64,000 nt of DNA from positions 55,686-119,685 of the forward strand of contig ML986608.1 in assembly GCA_010094045.1 (NCBI GenBank). Direction: 5' to 3'. The translations under genes were made by a program, and so were the position numbers. Below the pieces are notes generated by a model. That model was not told where the DNA came from. It was given only the letters and a program-made list of their open reading frames with translations, and ran no database searches. The stretch is from Lojkania enalia. Taxonomy: Eukaryota > Ascomycota > Dothideomycetes > Pleosporales. This document shows positions 12,487 through 24,951 of the stretch, in pieces (within the stretch, counting starts at the first letter, position 1; each line of letters begins with the position of its first letter).

Positions 12487-13562
12487 TGGGGCTCCAGATC
12501 TCCTGACATACAGCAGATGTAATGGCAAATCTCCGAGCGATTACGCAGCGCGGAGCGATTTCGGCTCTGAATTATAATTCTTTCAGCCATCAGGCGAACC
12601 TTTTAGCAAGAGGCTATTTTATTTATGTCAATGGTCGAACCAAGGGATGGATTCGATACAACTCTCTATCTCAAATATCCGCACATAGTAAGGTTTGTCG
12701 CTTGGTTGGAAATCCATGAATCAATTCGTAGCATGCAAATACATATGTAGGTCAACTTTTCTCTCCTTAATCCATACTACAAGCGGCTATAGCAGAAGTT
12801 CCTAAATATGGGAGACTGTTCCATGAACTCAAAAGTCTTAGTCGGGTGATAATCATCTTCCGAGACCGACACTCCACGTGACCAACATATTTCTCGATTT
12901 CCGTCATCCACGTATTCGGCCTTCGAGATCCATTAATTCCCAGGTTATTCGCGCTTTCGCGCAGATCATCCGTCCCTATTCCGAGCCAATGGGTTCAATC
13001 TGCGAGTTAAGCTCTATGACCTGTGATCTCAGGTATCAATATCCAGAACTCGTTGTGGTCTCATCTTGATGCACTCGGCCAGATCTACACCAGCATGTTC
13101 TAACTGTCGTGTGCTACACCAGGTGGTATTCAGAGCGCGCGACGAATCAAAACGCTGAGATTTCAAGGGTTTTCTTAAGCTAATGGCAAACGGGACCTTG
13201 CCGGTTGAGCCGAGTGACCTGGCCGACGTACTAATGATGCGCAATGGCCACATCGGACTTTTCGTTCCTTCAGGGCTTGTTAAAACCGACAAAAGGGATG
13301 CTAGACCTAGGAGATAAGATGCCGAAGCTTTTGTTAGTAAAGGAAGTTGTGGAGACAAATGGGGCATCGCCCGTTTCATTTCTAGGTATCATAAGTATCA
13401 GTTGTCGCCCCTTAAAAAACTCTAGTATTTTTTCTAGATATTGTACAAATCATTATAGATTCTAGGGGCCCTACCGTCAAATATACATCTTTTTGGTTGC
13501 ACGTTTAATATCAATTTCTATTAGGTTTCTGAGCAGCACCACTTACACCTTACTGCACCATC
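12487..13562. other. intergenic, no supported gene
   Basis: About 1.1 kb between the SIP1-like gene and the MFS transporter. Short frames at 12522..12719 (+), 12878..13069 (+) and 13029..13379 (-) lack recognisable motifs. 13390-13530 is AT-rich. The last 60 bases probably carry the transporter's leader. Confidence 0.45.
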
Positions 13563-15483
13563 ATGGCGGACCTAAAACGATCTCAAACAGGCACATCAAG
13601 TAGAAGCCGCTCTCGTTCACACCCAGGAAGGCCGAACAGTCCAAAACTAGTACGACTTTTTTCTTTACACCACCCAGACGATCACTCAGTTTATCATCAT
13701 GAGGATGGAGAAGGAGTCCATATTAATTTAGATGCAAATTCACTGCATAAAACAGAAACGGAGAGAAAGGGCAAGACAGAGGAAGTGAGAGAAAGTGATA
13801 ATAAAAGTACGGATGAAAGTAGACCATCTGAGTCGGGGCAAGATAAGGGTGTAGAACATGATACTGCGGTACTGGAGAACAGGCTTGGAATAATGGATGA
13901 GAACGATGTCGAATCTACCGCACCAGCAGAGTTTGACAAGAAGAAAACCGACAAATCTATCATGGACCAGAATCTGGTGTGTGTTTCAAGAGGCGTGCGA
14001 GAAAAGGAATGCTGATACCAGTTAGATCACCTGGGAATCTCCAAACGACCCTGCAAATCCTAAGAATTGGAGTATGAAACGAAAATGGGCTGCCACCTTC
14101 ATTGTATCTTCTTTCACGCTTGTTTCACCCATATCTTCCTCCATGATTGCTCCGGCCCTCCCATCCATTAGCGAGGAATTTCGCATCACGCAGGACGTCG
14201 AGGCCCAATTAACACTCTCTATTTTCGTGTTAGCATATGCGATTGGGCCGTTGTTTCTTGGTCCCTTGAGTGAGATTTATGGGAGGGTCATTGTGCTTCA
14301 GTTAAGTAATTTGTTTTATCTGGCCTGGAATCTGGGATGTGGGTTCGCGCAGAGTAGCGGGCAGTTGATGGCTTTTAGATTCCTCAGTGGGTTGGGCGGA
14401 AGTGCTCCGCTAGCTATAGGTGGTGTAAGAACCCTTCTTCCACCCATTACGTTTAGGTTTTTAGAAGTATAGGCTGATTTTGTTCAGGGTGTTCTGAGTG
14501 ACTGTTTCTACCCCGAACAGCGTGGAAAAGCCATATCAATCTACAGTCTTGCGCCCCTCCTCGGTCCGGCCATCGGCCCCATCGCTGGTGGGTTCATAAG
14601 TCAAAACACCACATGGCGCTGGTGTTTCTGGTCAACCTCCATTTTCACTGCCGTCGTCCAATGCTTTGGTATATTCCTCCTTCAAGAAACCTACGCCCCC
14701 AAACTACTCGCCTGGAAACGCGACAAGCTGCGCGAGGAAACAGGAAACATAGGCCTACACACCGAATATGATAGCCCTGACAAGACCCTTGGGAAAACAA
14801 TCAAACTCGCTTTACAACGGCCGTTCAGATTACTAGGTACCCAACCCATTGTTCAGGTCCTCGCGTGCTACATGGCCTACCTCTACGGCCTAATGTACCT
14901 CATGCTCTCCACTTTCCCACTCCTCTGGACTGCCCGTTACGGCGAATCTACTGGTACCGGTTCTCTAAATTTTATATCCATGGGCGTAGGATTCTTCCTC
15001 GGCACGCAAATCTGCGCTCCCATTAATGACGCCATCTACAGAAAGCTCAAGAGACGAAACAACAACATTGGCAGACCAGAATTCAGAGTCCCGCTCATGT
15101 TCCCCGCGAGCTTGCTCGTACCAGTGGGCTTGTTCTGGTATGGATGGAGCGCCCAGGCGCGCGTGCACTGGATCATGCCGAACATCGGCGCGGCGCTGTT
15201 CTGCGCGGGGACGATTGTCAGTTTCCAGTCAATACAGACTTACCTTGTAGATTCCTATTCGCGATTTGCAGCGTCTGCGATTGCGGCGGCGACGGTCCTA
15301 AGGTCACTAGCCGGCTTTGGGTTCCCGCTTTTTGCGCCGACGATGTATGATAGGCTAGATTTTGGGTGGGGGAATAGCCTCCTAGGTTTTGTAGCACTGG
15401 GGATTGGAGTCCCGGCGCCGTTTATGTTGTGGAGGTTTGGGGGGGTGTTGAGGCGGAAGAGTCAGTTTGCTGCGGGGGCGTAG
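13563..15483 (+). CDS. major facilitator superfamily drug:H+ antiporter (DHA1-like)
   Basis: Three exons: 13563..13976, 14026..14424, 14488..15483, all phase 0, 602 residues. A long hydrophilic cytosolic N-terminus (about 150 residues, Ser/Arg- and Asp/Glu-rich) precedes about 12 hydrophobic helices. The signature between helices 2 and 3 is GPLSEIYGRV (motif A), and the antiporter motif C region reads LLGPAIGPIAGGF. WESPNDPANPKNW just before helix 1 is the usual entry of fungal MFS multidrug or polyamine transporters. It should sit in the plasma membrane and export small toxic compounds with proton exchange. The substrate cannot be read from sequence. The reading frame is intact. Confidence 0.9.
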
Positions 15484-16019
15484 CTTGCCACGGTAGGCAT
15501 TTGGATTGCGGCGTAAAATAGTGTGGCCGTGTTGTGGATTAGGGATATACCAGCGCGGGCATAATGAAGTATGTCATAGATATCGAATATGAAATGTAGA
15601 GCGAGAAGCCAACCTTCTCATCCAGTCCATAATGTCGCTTATACGCTTATACGCTTACAGAATACATGCAGAAGTAGTTTGCACCAGCAAGGAATATTCC
15701 CAAGTTAACATTGTGTCTTTATGCCTCTCAAATTGTAAATTGTATTCAATGACATATGATAGTATATGAACCGTAATTACTAGACGAAACGATCTTAGTG
15801 GTGCCCTGTGAGAATCCTAGTCAATAATGCTCCTAGAATTTTCTTTCGTACATAAGATCATCGATGAAGTGGTGTGAACGATTCCCTCATTGGGCCGTGT
15901 CATTTGAGGTGGTCCGTGCTTTAAGAGCTGTCATCCCATTCCGACAAGTCGAGCCATTCGAGGACCTCTCCACAACACGTCGTCCACGTCTCTCGAACGC
16001 TCCATCTCGCGCAATTGAG
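15484..16019. other. intergenic / upstream of sco1
   Basis: AT-rich spacer to about 15860, then GC-rich sequence leading to the sco1 start. From 15864 the sco1 frame is already open, so an N-terminal extension of 52 codons is formally possible. Confidence 0.5.
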
Positions 16020-17237
16020 ATGGCCTCGCCATGTAATTGCATCGCAGGCACCGTCCGGAGTCTCAGGCCGATGATCGCGCCTCGGACCGAACCGATTTTC
16101 CTAAGATTCGCCGCCCGCCGAACCTTGGTACACTCGAGGGCTTCAGGTACGGCGATGGTGGCTCGGAAGTTAGGGAGTAAGGCCGCAGTATCTGTTTCGA
16201 GAGCTAAGATACAATGTTTGGATAGTGGAAGTACGGCCGGTGGCGTGTGGCGTGGGAGCCGTGCATTCTCCTTCTCCGCACCTCGAAGCAAGCTTAAGAC
16301 AATACAGCAAGTCTGGGCACGGAACAAGGGTGGAGTAAGCTTTTCTATTCCATTTCGTTCCTGCCCTTGCCTTCTTTTCCGCATCTTGTGGGTTTATCTG
16401 TGCTGACAATGTGTTTCGATAGCCTTTTAATATCACGGCAGCAGTCATCTTCGTCGGAACTGCAGGCGCGTTGTGGGCATATTTTACGTATGAGAAGGAG
16501 AGGATGGCGCGGAAACGGATTGCTGAGCAGACGAAGGGAATTGGGAAACCGAAGGTTGGCGGTCCTTTTCAGTTGGTGGATCAAGACGGGTTGTCGTTTA
16601 CGAGCGAGGATATGAAGGGGAAGTATAGCTTGGTATGTGGTGTCTTTGGCTGTGCTCCGGATTCCTTACGTGGAAAGATGTTCTAACGCTGGTATACTCC
16701 AGGTCTACTTCGGATTCTCACACTGCCCCGACATCTGCCCAGATGAACTCGACAAGATGGCTCTCATGTATGAGAAAGTCAAGGAAAAGTGTGGAGACGT
16801 GCTGCTCCCGATTATGATTTCTTGCGATCCAGCGCGCGATAGCCCGGCTGTCTTGAAGGAATACCTTCAGGAGTTCCATCCAGATATTATCGGATTGACG
16901 GGCGATTACGAGCAGATCAAAGAAACTTGCAAGGCGTATCGCGTATACTTCTCTACGCCGCCGAATGTCAAGCTAGGCCAGGACTATTTGGTAGATCATA
17001 GTATTTATTTCTACTTGATGGGTAAGTTCTGGTGCAACCTTTCGGCCGTTCTTCACAAGCTGTCTCGAGACCTGGTTTAGACATACAAACTAAAGAGGCT
17101 AACATCTTTTAGATCCAGAAGGCGACTTCGTAGAAGCTATCGGCCGTAATTTCACGGCCGAGCAAGCGGCAAAGGTGATCTCGGATCACATTAAGGACTG
17201 GCAGGGTCCGCTAAAGAAGAAAGACCGATGGGCTTGA
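16020..17237 (+). CDS. sco1: Sco1 copper chaperone for cytochrome c oxidase
   Basis: Four exons: 16020..16334, 16423..16632, 16703..17021, 17113..17237, phases consistent, 322 residues. Sco1 delivers copper to the CuA site of Cox2 from the mitochondrial inner membrane. The N-terminus is Arg/Ser/Ala-rich with few acids, as in a mitochondrial targeting sequence. One transmembrane helix follows at about 107-126 (ITAAVIFVGTAGALWAYF), then a thioredoxin-fold domain. The copper-binding residues are present: C183 and C187 in HCPDICPDEL, and H274 in YLVDHSIYFY. The chosen ATG (16020) heads a plausible presequence. An in-frame ATG at 15864 is an alternative. Confidence 0.95.
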
Positions 17238-18831
17238 AACCCTTGAGTTACGGATTATCCCAGTGAGTATCGAATAAGGACAACTCTCCCCTCGAGCTCG
17301 AAAGCCCTTGTGTATCATGCCACCGCTACTGGTGCGAGACATAACACATTTACAGGTGCTTGTACATAACAATGTGTTGATTATCAATGTAAAAATAGTG
17401 AACCTACATCTTGAAATAGACCGAATTTAATTCCTAGCTTGAGTCTCCGAATTCCTTGATTGATTGTTAGTCGCGCCTCATTCTTTTCCAGCGTCCATGT
17501 AGCACAACATCCATAGGAGAGTTAAGAATCCGTCTGAAGCGCCAGCGCTCGCGCGAAGCAAATTGTGCTCCCTTTATGGAGACGTGTGGGAGTAGTAGCA
17601 GCTAGACGTAGCGGCTTGCATGCGTGGTCTACGTCATTCTGCTCATACTATCCCTCAAGTGTGATCAGAGGTGCTTGTAACGGAGGACGAGATGCACCAA
17701 TCTTACGATTCAGAACTACAACCAATGGAAAGTTACTTCTTCTTAACCTAACTAACACGGATAAATTAGGACATGTGCTTAATTCTTATAGAACACAACA
17801 CATTGGAATAGTTAATGGGGTTCTGTACCTCTCCATTGATTTCCAAAAGCACGACACGAGGTCCCGTCGCAAGGATTGTAGAAGATGACCAATTGTGCGG
17901 TTGAGACGTTCATCCATGATGGGAGGGATACATTTCGAGATGACAATGGAACTACACCCCTTTAAGGCTGATCCTTGTTGCTACACATCCGCCTATAAGT
18001 TTTGAATTAATTATTCTTCTCTTTTTCATGGATTGGATGAACCGAATATCCATAGATCTACGAACCTCAGTGGGCGCAGCCAACGCTAACACCGATCAAA
18101 TAACGACTCCTATTTCATTGGAGTGGTTACACTGACTCTTTGACACAAACGACTTTGGAGCTTAGTTAGATATGAGCTACTGTAGCGATGATGGTTTCCT
18201 TCGCACACATGCAGTTTTCTTGCTCGGCGATCGCTCAAAATATGACGTCGCCCCATGGGAACAGGTCCACTTTACACCTCGGTTGTAAGAGATCTCTACA
18301 TACCTGAACGTGATCCAACCCGTGTGTTCTGGTACTAATCCGCTACATGGGTGTCCCAAGTTCGTATCACGGGTGTTTTCATATCTGCGTTCTCGAAGAG
18401 CCGACTAGAGAACCATGCGCGTTTGGCAAGGGTACACACCGGTCAGGGCTAAGTTGCGAGCAGTACGATACTCTCTCAGGTTAGTTGATTGGGGTTGGTA
18501 CTGAACTGCATCCTAGAGCGTCTACATATCTGATATGTAGTGCTAAGCAGGAGATGGTGTTCCGCAGATGCTTCGGTGGGTCTAGCTTCATGGTATTTGT
18601 ATTGGGGGGTTGAAGCGCGTGCCGCTGACAACACTCATAGATACGGGTGCCCTTCACCCACAAAAACTTATCAGCTAAGGTGTATGGACTTTGAGCCTTA
18701 TCTGTTCTCGGTGCGAGCAATTGTGCTATATATCACGTAGTGCACCTAGAGCGCCTACGGCCCCACCCCTACCAGCAAACATACTAAATCAACGTCTTCA
18801 GCAGTCGGGGAAGCTCTGGCAACAGGTAATC
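17238..18831. other. 1.6-kb gene-poor stretch
   Basis: I see no supported gene. Frames such as 17565..17888 (+) and 18481..18720 (-) have no recognisable motifs, initiation context or splice structure. Together with the next feature this starts the decayed interval between sco1 and atg29. Confidence 0.45.
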
Positions 18832-21409
18832 ATGAGCGACAACCTGGAGGTGGTCGAATTTCCCGTCGAGCCCGTCGGACAAATCAATCCGATCATGTAA
18901 GTACCTCCCCATATACCTCACACCACCGCTGTCTTTGCCTATCTATCGAGCAGGGAATGGACATCGTGCCAACCCGCCATTTGCCGAGAAAGAGGATACC
19001 CTCCACGCAAAAATCAATGAAAAAGAAGTGGGCACTGAGCCTGCCAGTTCAGCAGCAACCAAGCATCACCTGACGACTGCAATATTGATTCCTTCCGGCC
19101 TTTCGATGATCATCCGGGGAAAAGTAGCAACACTATTACCCTCCGCGCAACCTTCGTCGGCCTCTATTATGGGGCAATCATCAATGCGTCCAACGTCTAC
19201 CCTGGCCTCAAGACTGGATGGACATTCGGTGCGAACCCGCTTAGCGTAAGTCCATCATCTAGAATGTGTGAACATCATTCTAGATAGACTGACAAGACTG
19301 AGCTATTGCAGGCTTCGAAATCACCAAGTTCATATACAAGGCTCTCCCAGGCCGTTTTCCCCTCATTAGTGGCGGTTTCGATCCGCGTGAGAATAATACC
19401 TACCAGACTGCTGCGGCACTATCTGATGGATAGTCTTCTGTCTTCATCTCAGCATTTCTGACAATGTCCCAGCTTAATTTGATGGACATCCTAAAGAACG
19501 GTTACTGGAAGATTGCTACGCCAACTATTATGGCTGACTATTTTGGCTTCTTTACCCCACCTAGTAAGTTATTTCCATGTACAGAGTAAATATATTTGAA
19601 TGCCTCGCATAGCTAGAAGAGCATCGGAGTCCGAGCTGATATGACCAGTTACGCTGTCCTAGGTTCTGAAGAGCGTCGTCTAACCAATTCATAGTGCGCA
19701 CATTCTTCATCGCATATATCGCGCGTAAGCTACGATTAATCTTCCCCACTGCTTCCACCACGGCCGTGATCATACGGAGCAGGCATAAGACTATTACAGG
19801 AAAGGTTATGGCGAGAACGAAGATGAAAGGCCTAAGCATTGCCTTCGTAGCCCCATTGATCCTTCGTGTAGTTTTACAACATGCTCCGGGAAGCTTCTAG
19901 TATTGGTGCTTCTTTACACGGTTCTATATATGGAGCAACTGTAATAGCAAGCCATAGCAGCAGCTCGGCCTGAAGACATGTTAATAGGTTAGCGTAGATT
20001 ACACTTTAGTTGTCGAAAGTTAGGATGCTACCTCGAATGGACACCCGCATTCATAGGGTCAGGGGTGCTTGCTGACCTCATAATCTCCCTTGCGCTGGCA
20101 GCGTTATTGTCTGGGCATCATTGTCCCAGCTCTAGTGCACAACAATAGGGCTTGGGGGATAGACACCAGCAGAGAAGATACCCAATGGAACAGCCATTAT
20201 AGGTTCGTTTTACTCAACAAGCTGAGCTCTAGCAAAGATTATCCAAGCCCCTGCTACTAGCTTTCTTTGGCCCGGGGTACTTCTGATAACTGTAGTCTTG
20301 TTCAATGGTACGCTCTAGCCTCATCATTACCCGGGATCATTGTTACTAATGCAAAGTTTTATAACTAGCACTTCAATACAAGGTTATTTGATTCGCCTTG
20401 AAGGCATTGTATCGTGGGCTAAATGCCGGCATCTATACTCTTAGGAAATCTGTTAGCAAAGAGCGTGGTTACTTCAAGCGTACTGGTACCCAGGCGAAAG
20501 GAAACCTTGTAGGGGCTATACGAAGCAACATGAGCTTGGAAAGATGTGGATATGGATGACTTGGCCTATCATGTCTATTATTGCTATCTACGTCGTGCTG
20601 GGCATCTAGTTCGACATGCCTGCTAGAATTTCGCTCTTCTCGGTCTTTCTGGCCTTATTTTCTTCAAAGGGCAACTACCGGGAATGAAGAAAGCGCAAAA
20701 GCTCAACCTTTTGGGTGGTGCAATATGCTCCATGGGTGGTGGCCAGCCAACTGATTTTTTCATCGACTTCCAAACCGGGTTTCTCCTCCGGTATGTATCC
20801 ATTTATTTCACTATACGTCCCCACTAATCTATATTCAGTACGCCACCAAATCGGCAGCGGATGGCCCGGGGCATCTGCACCCTTGTCGCTGCCTTTCCCA
20901 CGCCCTCGATATTTTAGCTTTTCACGATAGCTTACCAGAGCATCCTCGACCCGAATGCTAATGTATGCGCCTTCAATACTCCCTCCGTGTCTGTCTGACA
21001 TGCCACCACTCAAGCAGTTGCTGAACCGACAATCCCTATTCTGCGCTCATCTGTCATCATTTCGATCGTATTCGCCTGCTTTGGAGTAGTCATGGTACTT
21101 ATCCGACATTATGTCTGGGTCGGCAAACTCGAGTGGATGAAGAAATATCATCCCTATATGATGTACGTCGGCCTTGTCTCTGTGATCCCTCAAACACAAT
21201 ACGGTACGGCGACGACAATTGGATCCGCGGCCGCGAGCATCTGAGTCAAGAAGAACACAGCACATTTCGATATCTACGGATTCACGGCTTCAGCCCAGAT
21301 GATTGCGGGGAAGGGAATCGGCGGCGTGGTGAATGCGCCCTTTTATGCTGTGGGGATTAATAGGGAGAAGTATGGGAGTCACGTGATCTTACCGATTGAA
21401 CGTGCTTAA
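18832..21409 (+). pseudogene. OPT-family oligopeptide transporter, degenerate
   Basis: Segments of an OPT transporter lie in order but in different frames and with in-frame stops. After an apparent first exon (18832..18898 with a GTAAGT donor) come LRATFVGLYYGAIINASNVY and GLKTGWTFGA (about 19145-19240), then the helix with KALPGRFPLISGGFDPRENN. A stop follows in ...ALSDG*SSVFIS (about 19430). Next come LRLIFPTASTTAVIIRSRHK (about 19730) and LNLLGGAICSMGGGQPT (about 20705). Near 21030-21390 a C-terminal part runs from PTIPILRSSVIIS to GKGIGGVVNAPFYAVG, again with a stop. OPT proteins import small peptides or metal chelates through 12-16 helices. The many lesions rule out a functional product unless the assembly is very poor here. 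Base composition is not strongly AT-shifted, so ordinary decay is more likely than RIP. Confidence 0.85.
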
Positions 21410-21727
21410 GGGTGATTTTTGCATTGTTCCAGTCGGGTATTTTAGGAGGGGTATGGAAGTGGAGAAGTTATGGGAATGGCTGTAATGATGCGGTTCAGGG
21501 TCTCTTCAAATGTGTGCGTCTGTTCGAGTGCATGCATAAATATTAGCAATGGATATCTTAGTATGCCTTTAGTATGCCTTTAGTATGTGCCTATGGTGTA
21601 TGATATCAAGGTATGAGGTACCGGGCTGTGTCACCGTGCGAGTAACTTCCCCGCGGTCCATTATATATGTACATACATAGACCTCTCAATTTGCTTGACT
21701 ACGAGACCCTATAACCCGGTGTCGATA
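21410..21727. other. intergenic, no gene seen
   Basis: Spacer between the transporter pseudogene and the 3' end of the unidentified minus-strand gene. It contains a short direct repeat (agtatgccttt twice, then agtatgtgcct) around 21560-21590. Confidence 0.5.
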
Positions 21728-23055
21728 CTAATTACTAGTTGTCTCCTTCGTCTCCTTCTGTCCTTTTTCTCCTTTCACATTCGACACCGAAACAACCCAC
21801 GTCCGAAACTCATTATTGCCAGCCGGATGTTGGAATGGATGTCCATGCTCTACATGCATCCCAACGGCTTCGTTAAGAAGCCAAAGTTCGGGTTTACGGA
21901 CGAAAAAAGACGGATCGCTATAGCCGGTAATATGGCGGGGCGTGTCACGAGAGACTCGACTTGGGTACATCTGGAAGGATTAATACCAGCTTCGGCGGTT
22001 ATGGTGGTGTAGGTTATCACTTACATTTCGAACGGAAGTTTTCTGACCGGAGATGGATGTGTATATGAATGGCTTTTCGAAATTAAGGGCCTAGGGTTTG
22101 TTAGCACAGTTTTATATCCAGAGAATAGGAACTTGTGAAGAATATGTCATTATGAAACTTACATTCTTGTCAAACCTTGCAACCATGGCCTGACCATTGT
22201 CCCCTTCCTGCTCCTTGACTACAGCCATTTCTTTGACAAATCCCCTCATGCGCTCGGTATGCTTTTGTACAATTCCCAGAGCTCCCATTGGCACAACCAC
22301 CTGTTTTACCTTCTTCTCACCACTCTCACCAGCATAAAATTCCATTCCTTCTTCAATATCGTACCTCCGACTCTGTCCTTCAACGCAAAATCCTGGACTT
22401 CCATTCAAAAGAAACTGCTGCCAAGGCTTCATTCCGAATTTGAAAGCCCCAAGATAGGGTCTCCTAGGTGTGACCATATTGAAACTATGCGCCACATTCT
22501 GCGTCCTACAGCTCGTGGGATCATGGGAATTCGTTAGAATATTGTTTATGAACCGGAAAACCTCATCGTAAGCCTTGGAAAAGTCCCCTGCATGCGAACA
22601 CACCGGGGCCTGTGTCTGCAAGATGTTGTGGGGTAGTTTGGCAGCAATCTGGAAATTGTCTAGAAGCCGGAGCCAAACTGCTTGAGTAATCGCGTTGTCG
22701 TGTGGATAAAAGACTGCAAGGTAATCGGCGAGGTTGCCGGCGCAGGAAAAGAAGTGTTCGAGAAAGTCATCTGTGCATGGCTTGAGGGCATATTCTAGAT
22801 GTAGTCAATTAGCAGGTTCTCAGAAAAATAATAGTAGCGACCGGGGAAGTGGTAGGGAGTAGAAACTATTGGTTACGTACTGTGCCCGACTCCTTCGTAG
22901 ATGATGGACAGAGCTCCCCGGCCTGGATGGGATGGAAGGGTCCTTACAGCCTTATAGACTAGTAGAAAATCAAGGTCGTGGTCGGCGTTGATATACCTCA
23001 TGGTTACCGGTGGTTCCATAGCCCAGTCTTCGACGACAATTAGAGGGCTCTCCAT
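21728..23055 (-). CDS. hypothetical protein, four exons
   Basis: Exons 23055..22881, 22794..22163, 22090..22025, 21970..21728 join in phase with good splice sites (GTACGT...CTAG, GTAAGTTTC...CTAACAAACCCTAG, GTAAGTG...CTTCCAG) and give 371 residues. Exon phases and the absence of internal stops suggest a real gene. I do not recognise the family. The protein looks soluble, with no signal peptide or clear membrane helix. It has a mixed alpha/beta character and aromatic-rich stretches (PYLGAFKFGMKPWQQFLLNG; FFVRKPELWLLNEAVGMHVE), and the C-terminus is Lys/Glu/Thr-rich. It lies in the interval on the side of apn2 where mating-type genes are usually found, but shows no alpha-box or HMG-box. The last two introns are inferred from consensus only. 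Confidence 0.6.
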
Positions 23056-23325
23056 TTTGAGGGTTGGTTACGGAGCGTGGGGTGAGTTGGTGGAGAGATG
23101 TTTGTTGTTGGGCATGAAATATTTGTAAGGCCAGTGACGTCAAGGATTTTGATCTACCTTTCACCCCCGACCCCATCTTGTGACTTATTCCAGCAATGAA
23201 TGGAAATGTCGGAGAACTACACGAAAAAAAATTGTCAATTGATTTGCAAGAGTTTGATCAATAAAGTTTCGTTAGCCTGTACCCATCTTAGAGGACTCCA
23301 CGCTCAGCTAACGTCAGACAACTTT
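23056..23325. other. spacer between hypothetical gene start and atg29 stop
   Basis: 270 bp between two genes on the minus strand. It should hold the promoter of the unidentified gene and the 3' untranslated region of atg29. No other feature seen. Confidence 0.5.
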
Positions 23326-24951
23326 TCAAAGGTATCGTGAGCGCAACTGACTAAGCGTGCTCATACGACCATGTTGTATGTTGCTGAGTAGTGCTTCTTC
23401 AAGTGCAGATTGGGTGATACTAGCATCTGCCTCAATATTAGAACAATTGAACATCAAATCAATTTCGAGAATGTGCAGACTATTAGAAGGAATGGAAATA
23501 GAACTGATCATAATAAATGGAGATGGGACGGGGTGCCAATGGCATACCATCTAGATCGCTGAAACTGCTTCCCATACTCGGTGTACCCTCGCTTCCCTCC
23601 CTTTTAGGCTTCAACCCAGCCCGGTGAGGGCTATTTTTGATAACATCACTGCGATGATGTGGGCTAAATGGACCTAAAGGTGAAGGTTTGGGAATATCAC
23701 TTGCAGAGCTCGCGATGGAAGAACTAGCATCGATGCCTTTATCGGTTGGCGGCTTCGAAATTACTCTTTCTTTTCCCCGACTAGTTTCTAAAGTATGCCG
23801 AGCGCTAGAGGAGTTCGATTGTCGTGCTTTCTCAGCTAAAATAGGATGAATTGAAGTATTTGGTACGTTCCCGGGTTTTACTGATGCGAAGGGAAGGAAT
23901 GCATTCGTACTAGGTTCAACGTCTTCTCCATCTTCTAACCCTTCGTCGTAGGAGAGTAGAGCCTGTGGTCTCTGTTGCCTAAACCTTGGGGGTCGTTTGA
24001 ATAATTGACTCCGATGGATGGGGCTTTCTTCCTCGGACGAGGACAAACTTGAGCTCGATTCAACAGCACCCGGCGAATCTTCAACTCCAGATTCGTGCTG
24101 ATTACTAGCTAGTGGACAGGCCTGGCGTGCTTGATCTGGTGGTACCGAACTATGGATCATAGTCCGAACAGGGTGCGAAAATTGCGTTCGGACAGGGGCT
24201 TGATGAGAGTAGGCTTTGGACTGAGTTATCGTATTGGTGGAAGGGGTCCGCGATAAGGATGGAGCTACAGTGGACAGTCAACGTAACTATGCACGTTTTG
24301 TAGTTAATGGGAGAATGTACCAGGTATGTTCTCCCCTCGAGGTAAGGGGCTGTCTCTCAGCCTGACAGACAGCGCAGAGGGAGTTCTAGAATCTATCTTG
24401 GATCAACAGCGGGTACATCAATGCATCTTGCAACATACGTGCTGAACCTCCACTACCAAGTCTCCGCATGGGAATCCCTCCGACGGCAGTCTGACTACTG
24501 CTGATAGCAGACGCTGCGGAAGCATTGGCATTCCCAACCCTTTTCATCTGCGTGCGAACGTGATCTAGATGCCTTTCATAGAGCCATGCTGCTTGCTGGA
24601 GGAGGAACGTTGGAGGGACTTGGAATCGGCTTGCACTATTCCTCCAATTAGTGCCAGTTCAACCGACGGCGGTGATCTTCTACCTACAGCTCCACCCCTG
24701 ATAGATGTCGACGTTAGCATACGTGATAGTACGAGATATAATGATCCTTACAGTCCAAGTCGCTTGTCTTGGATGATTTCGATATTACTTTCCAGAGTGC
24801 ACGGTCCTTCGCCGCATTCCAATCCGCCTTGAACTATGAGCCGTAATCTGGACATTAGGTAAAGCAGGGACATTCGTACCTGCGGAGGGTCTACAAAGTT
24901 CCCGCGAGCGAATGGAAGTCGAATAATTACTGTAAATTGCATTGCAGCCAT
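23326..24951 (-). CDS. atg29: autophagy protein Atg29
   Basis: Seven exons: 24951..24880, 24827..24752, 24697..24688, 24635..24439, 24392..24321, 24264..23548, 23426..23326, all in phase, 414 residues. Atg29 joins Atg17 and Atg31 in the scaffold that starts autophagosome formation. The N-terminal conserved domain reads FTVIIRLPFARGNFVDPPQ, then ADWNAAKDRALWKVIS, then LDWVELASRFQ and LLQQAAWLYERHL. A long Ser/Pro-rich middle follows. The C-terminal block is TPSMGSSFSDLD plus ASITQSALEEALL, which I recognise from fungal Atg29. Exon 3 is only 10 nt and is needed to give DWVELASRF. The alternative start at 24942 (second Met) would remove three residues. Confidence 0.93.

Noticed and set aside
13029..13379. 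Minus-strand frame of 116 codons upstream of the MFS gene
   Set aside because: Composition looks random and no family is recognised; insufficient to call a gene.
15887..16384. 165-codon minus-strand frame over the sco1 start
   Set aside because: Lies antisense to the sco1 presequence exon; no family resemblance, explained by GC-rich coding sequence on the other strand.
17565..17888. Plus-strand frame of 107 codons in the sco1-OPT gap
   Set aside because: No recognised motif, no splice structure and no support from neighbours.
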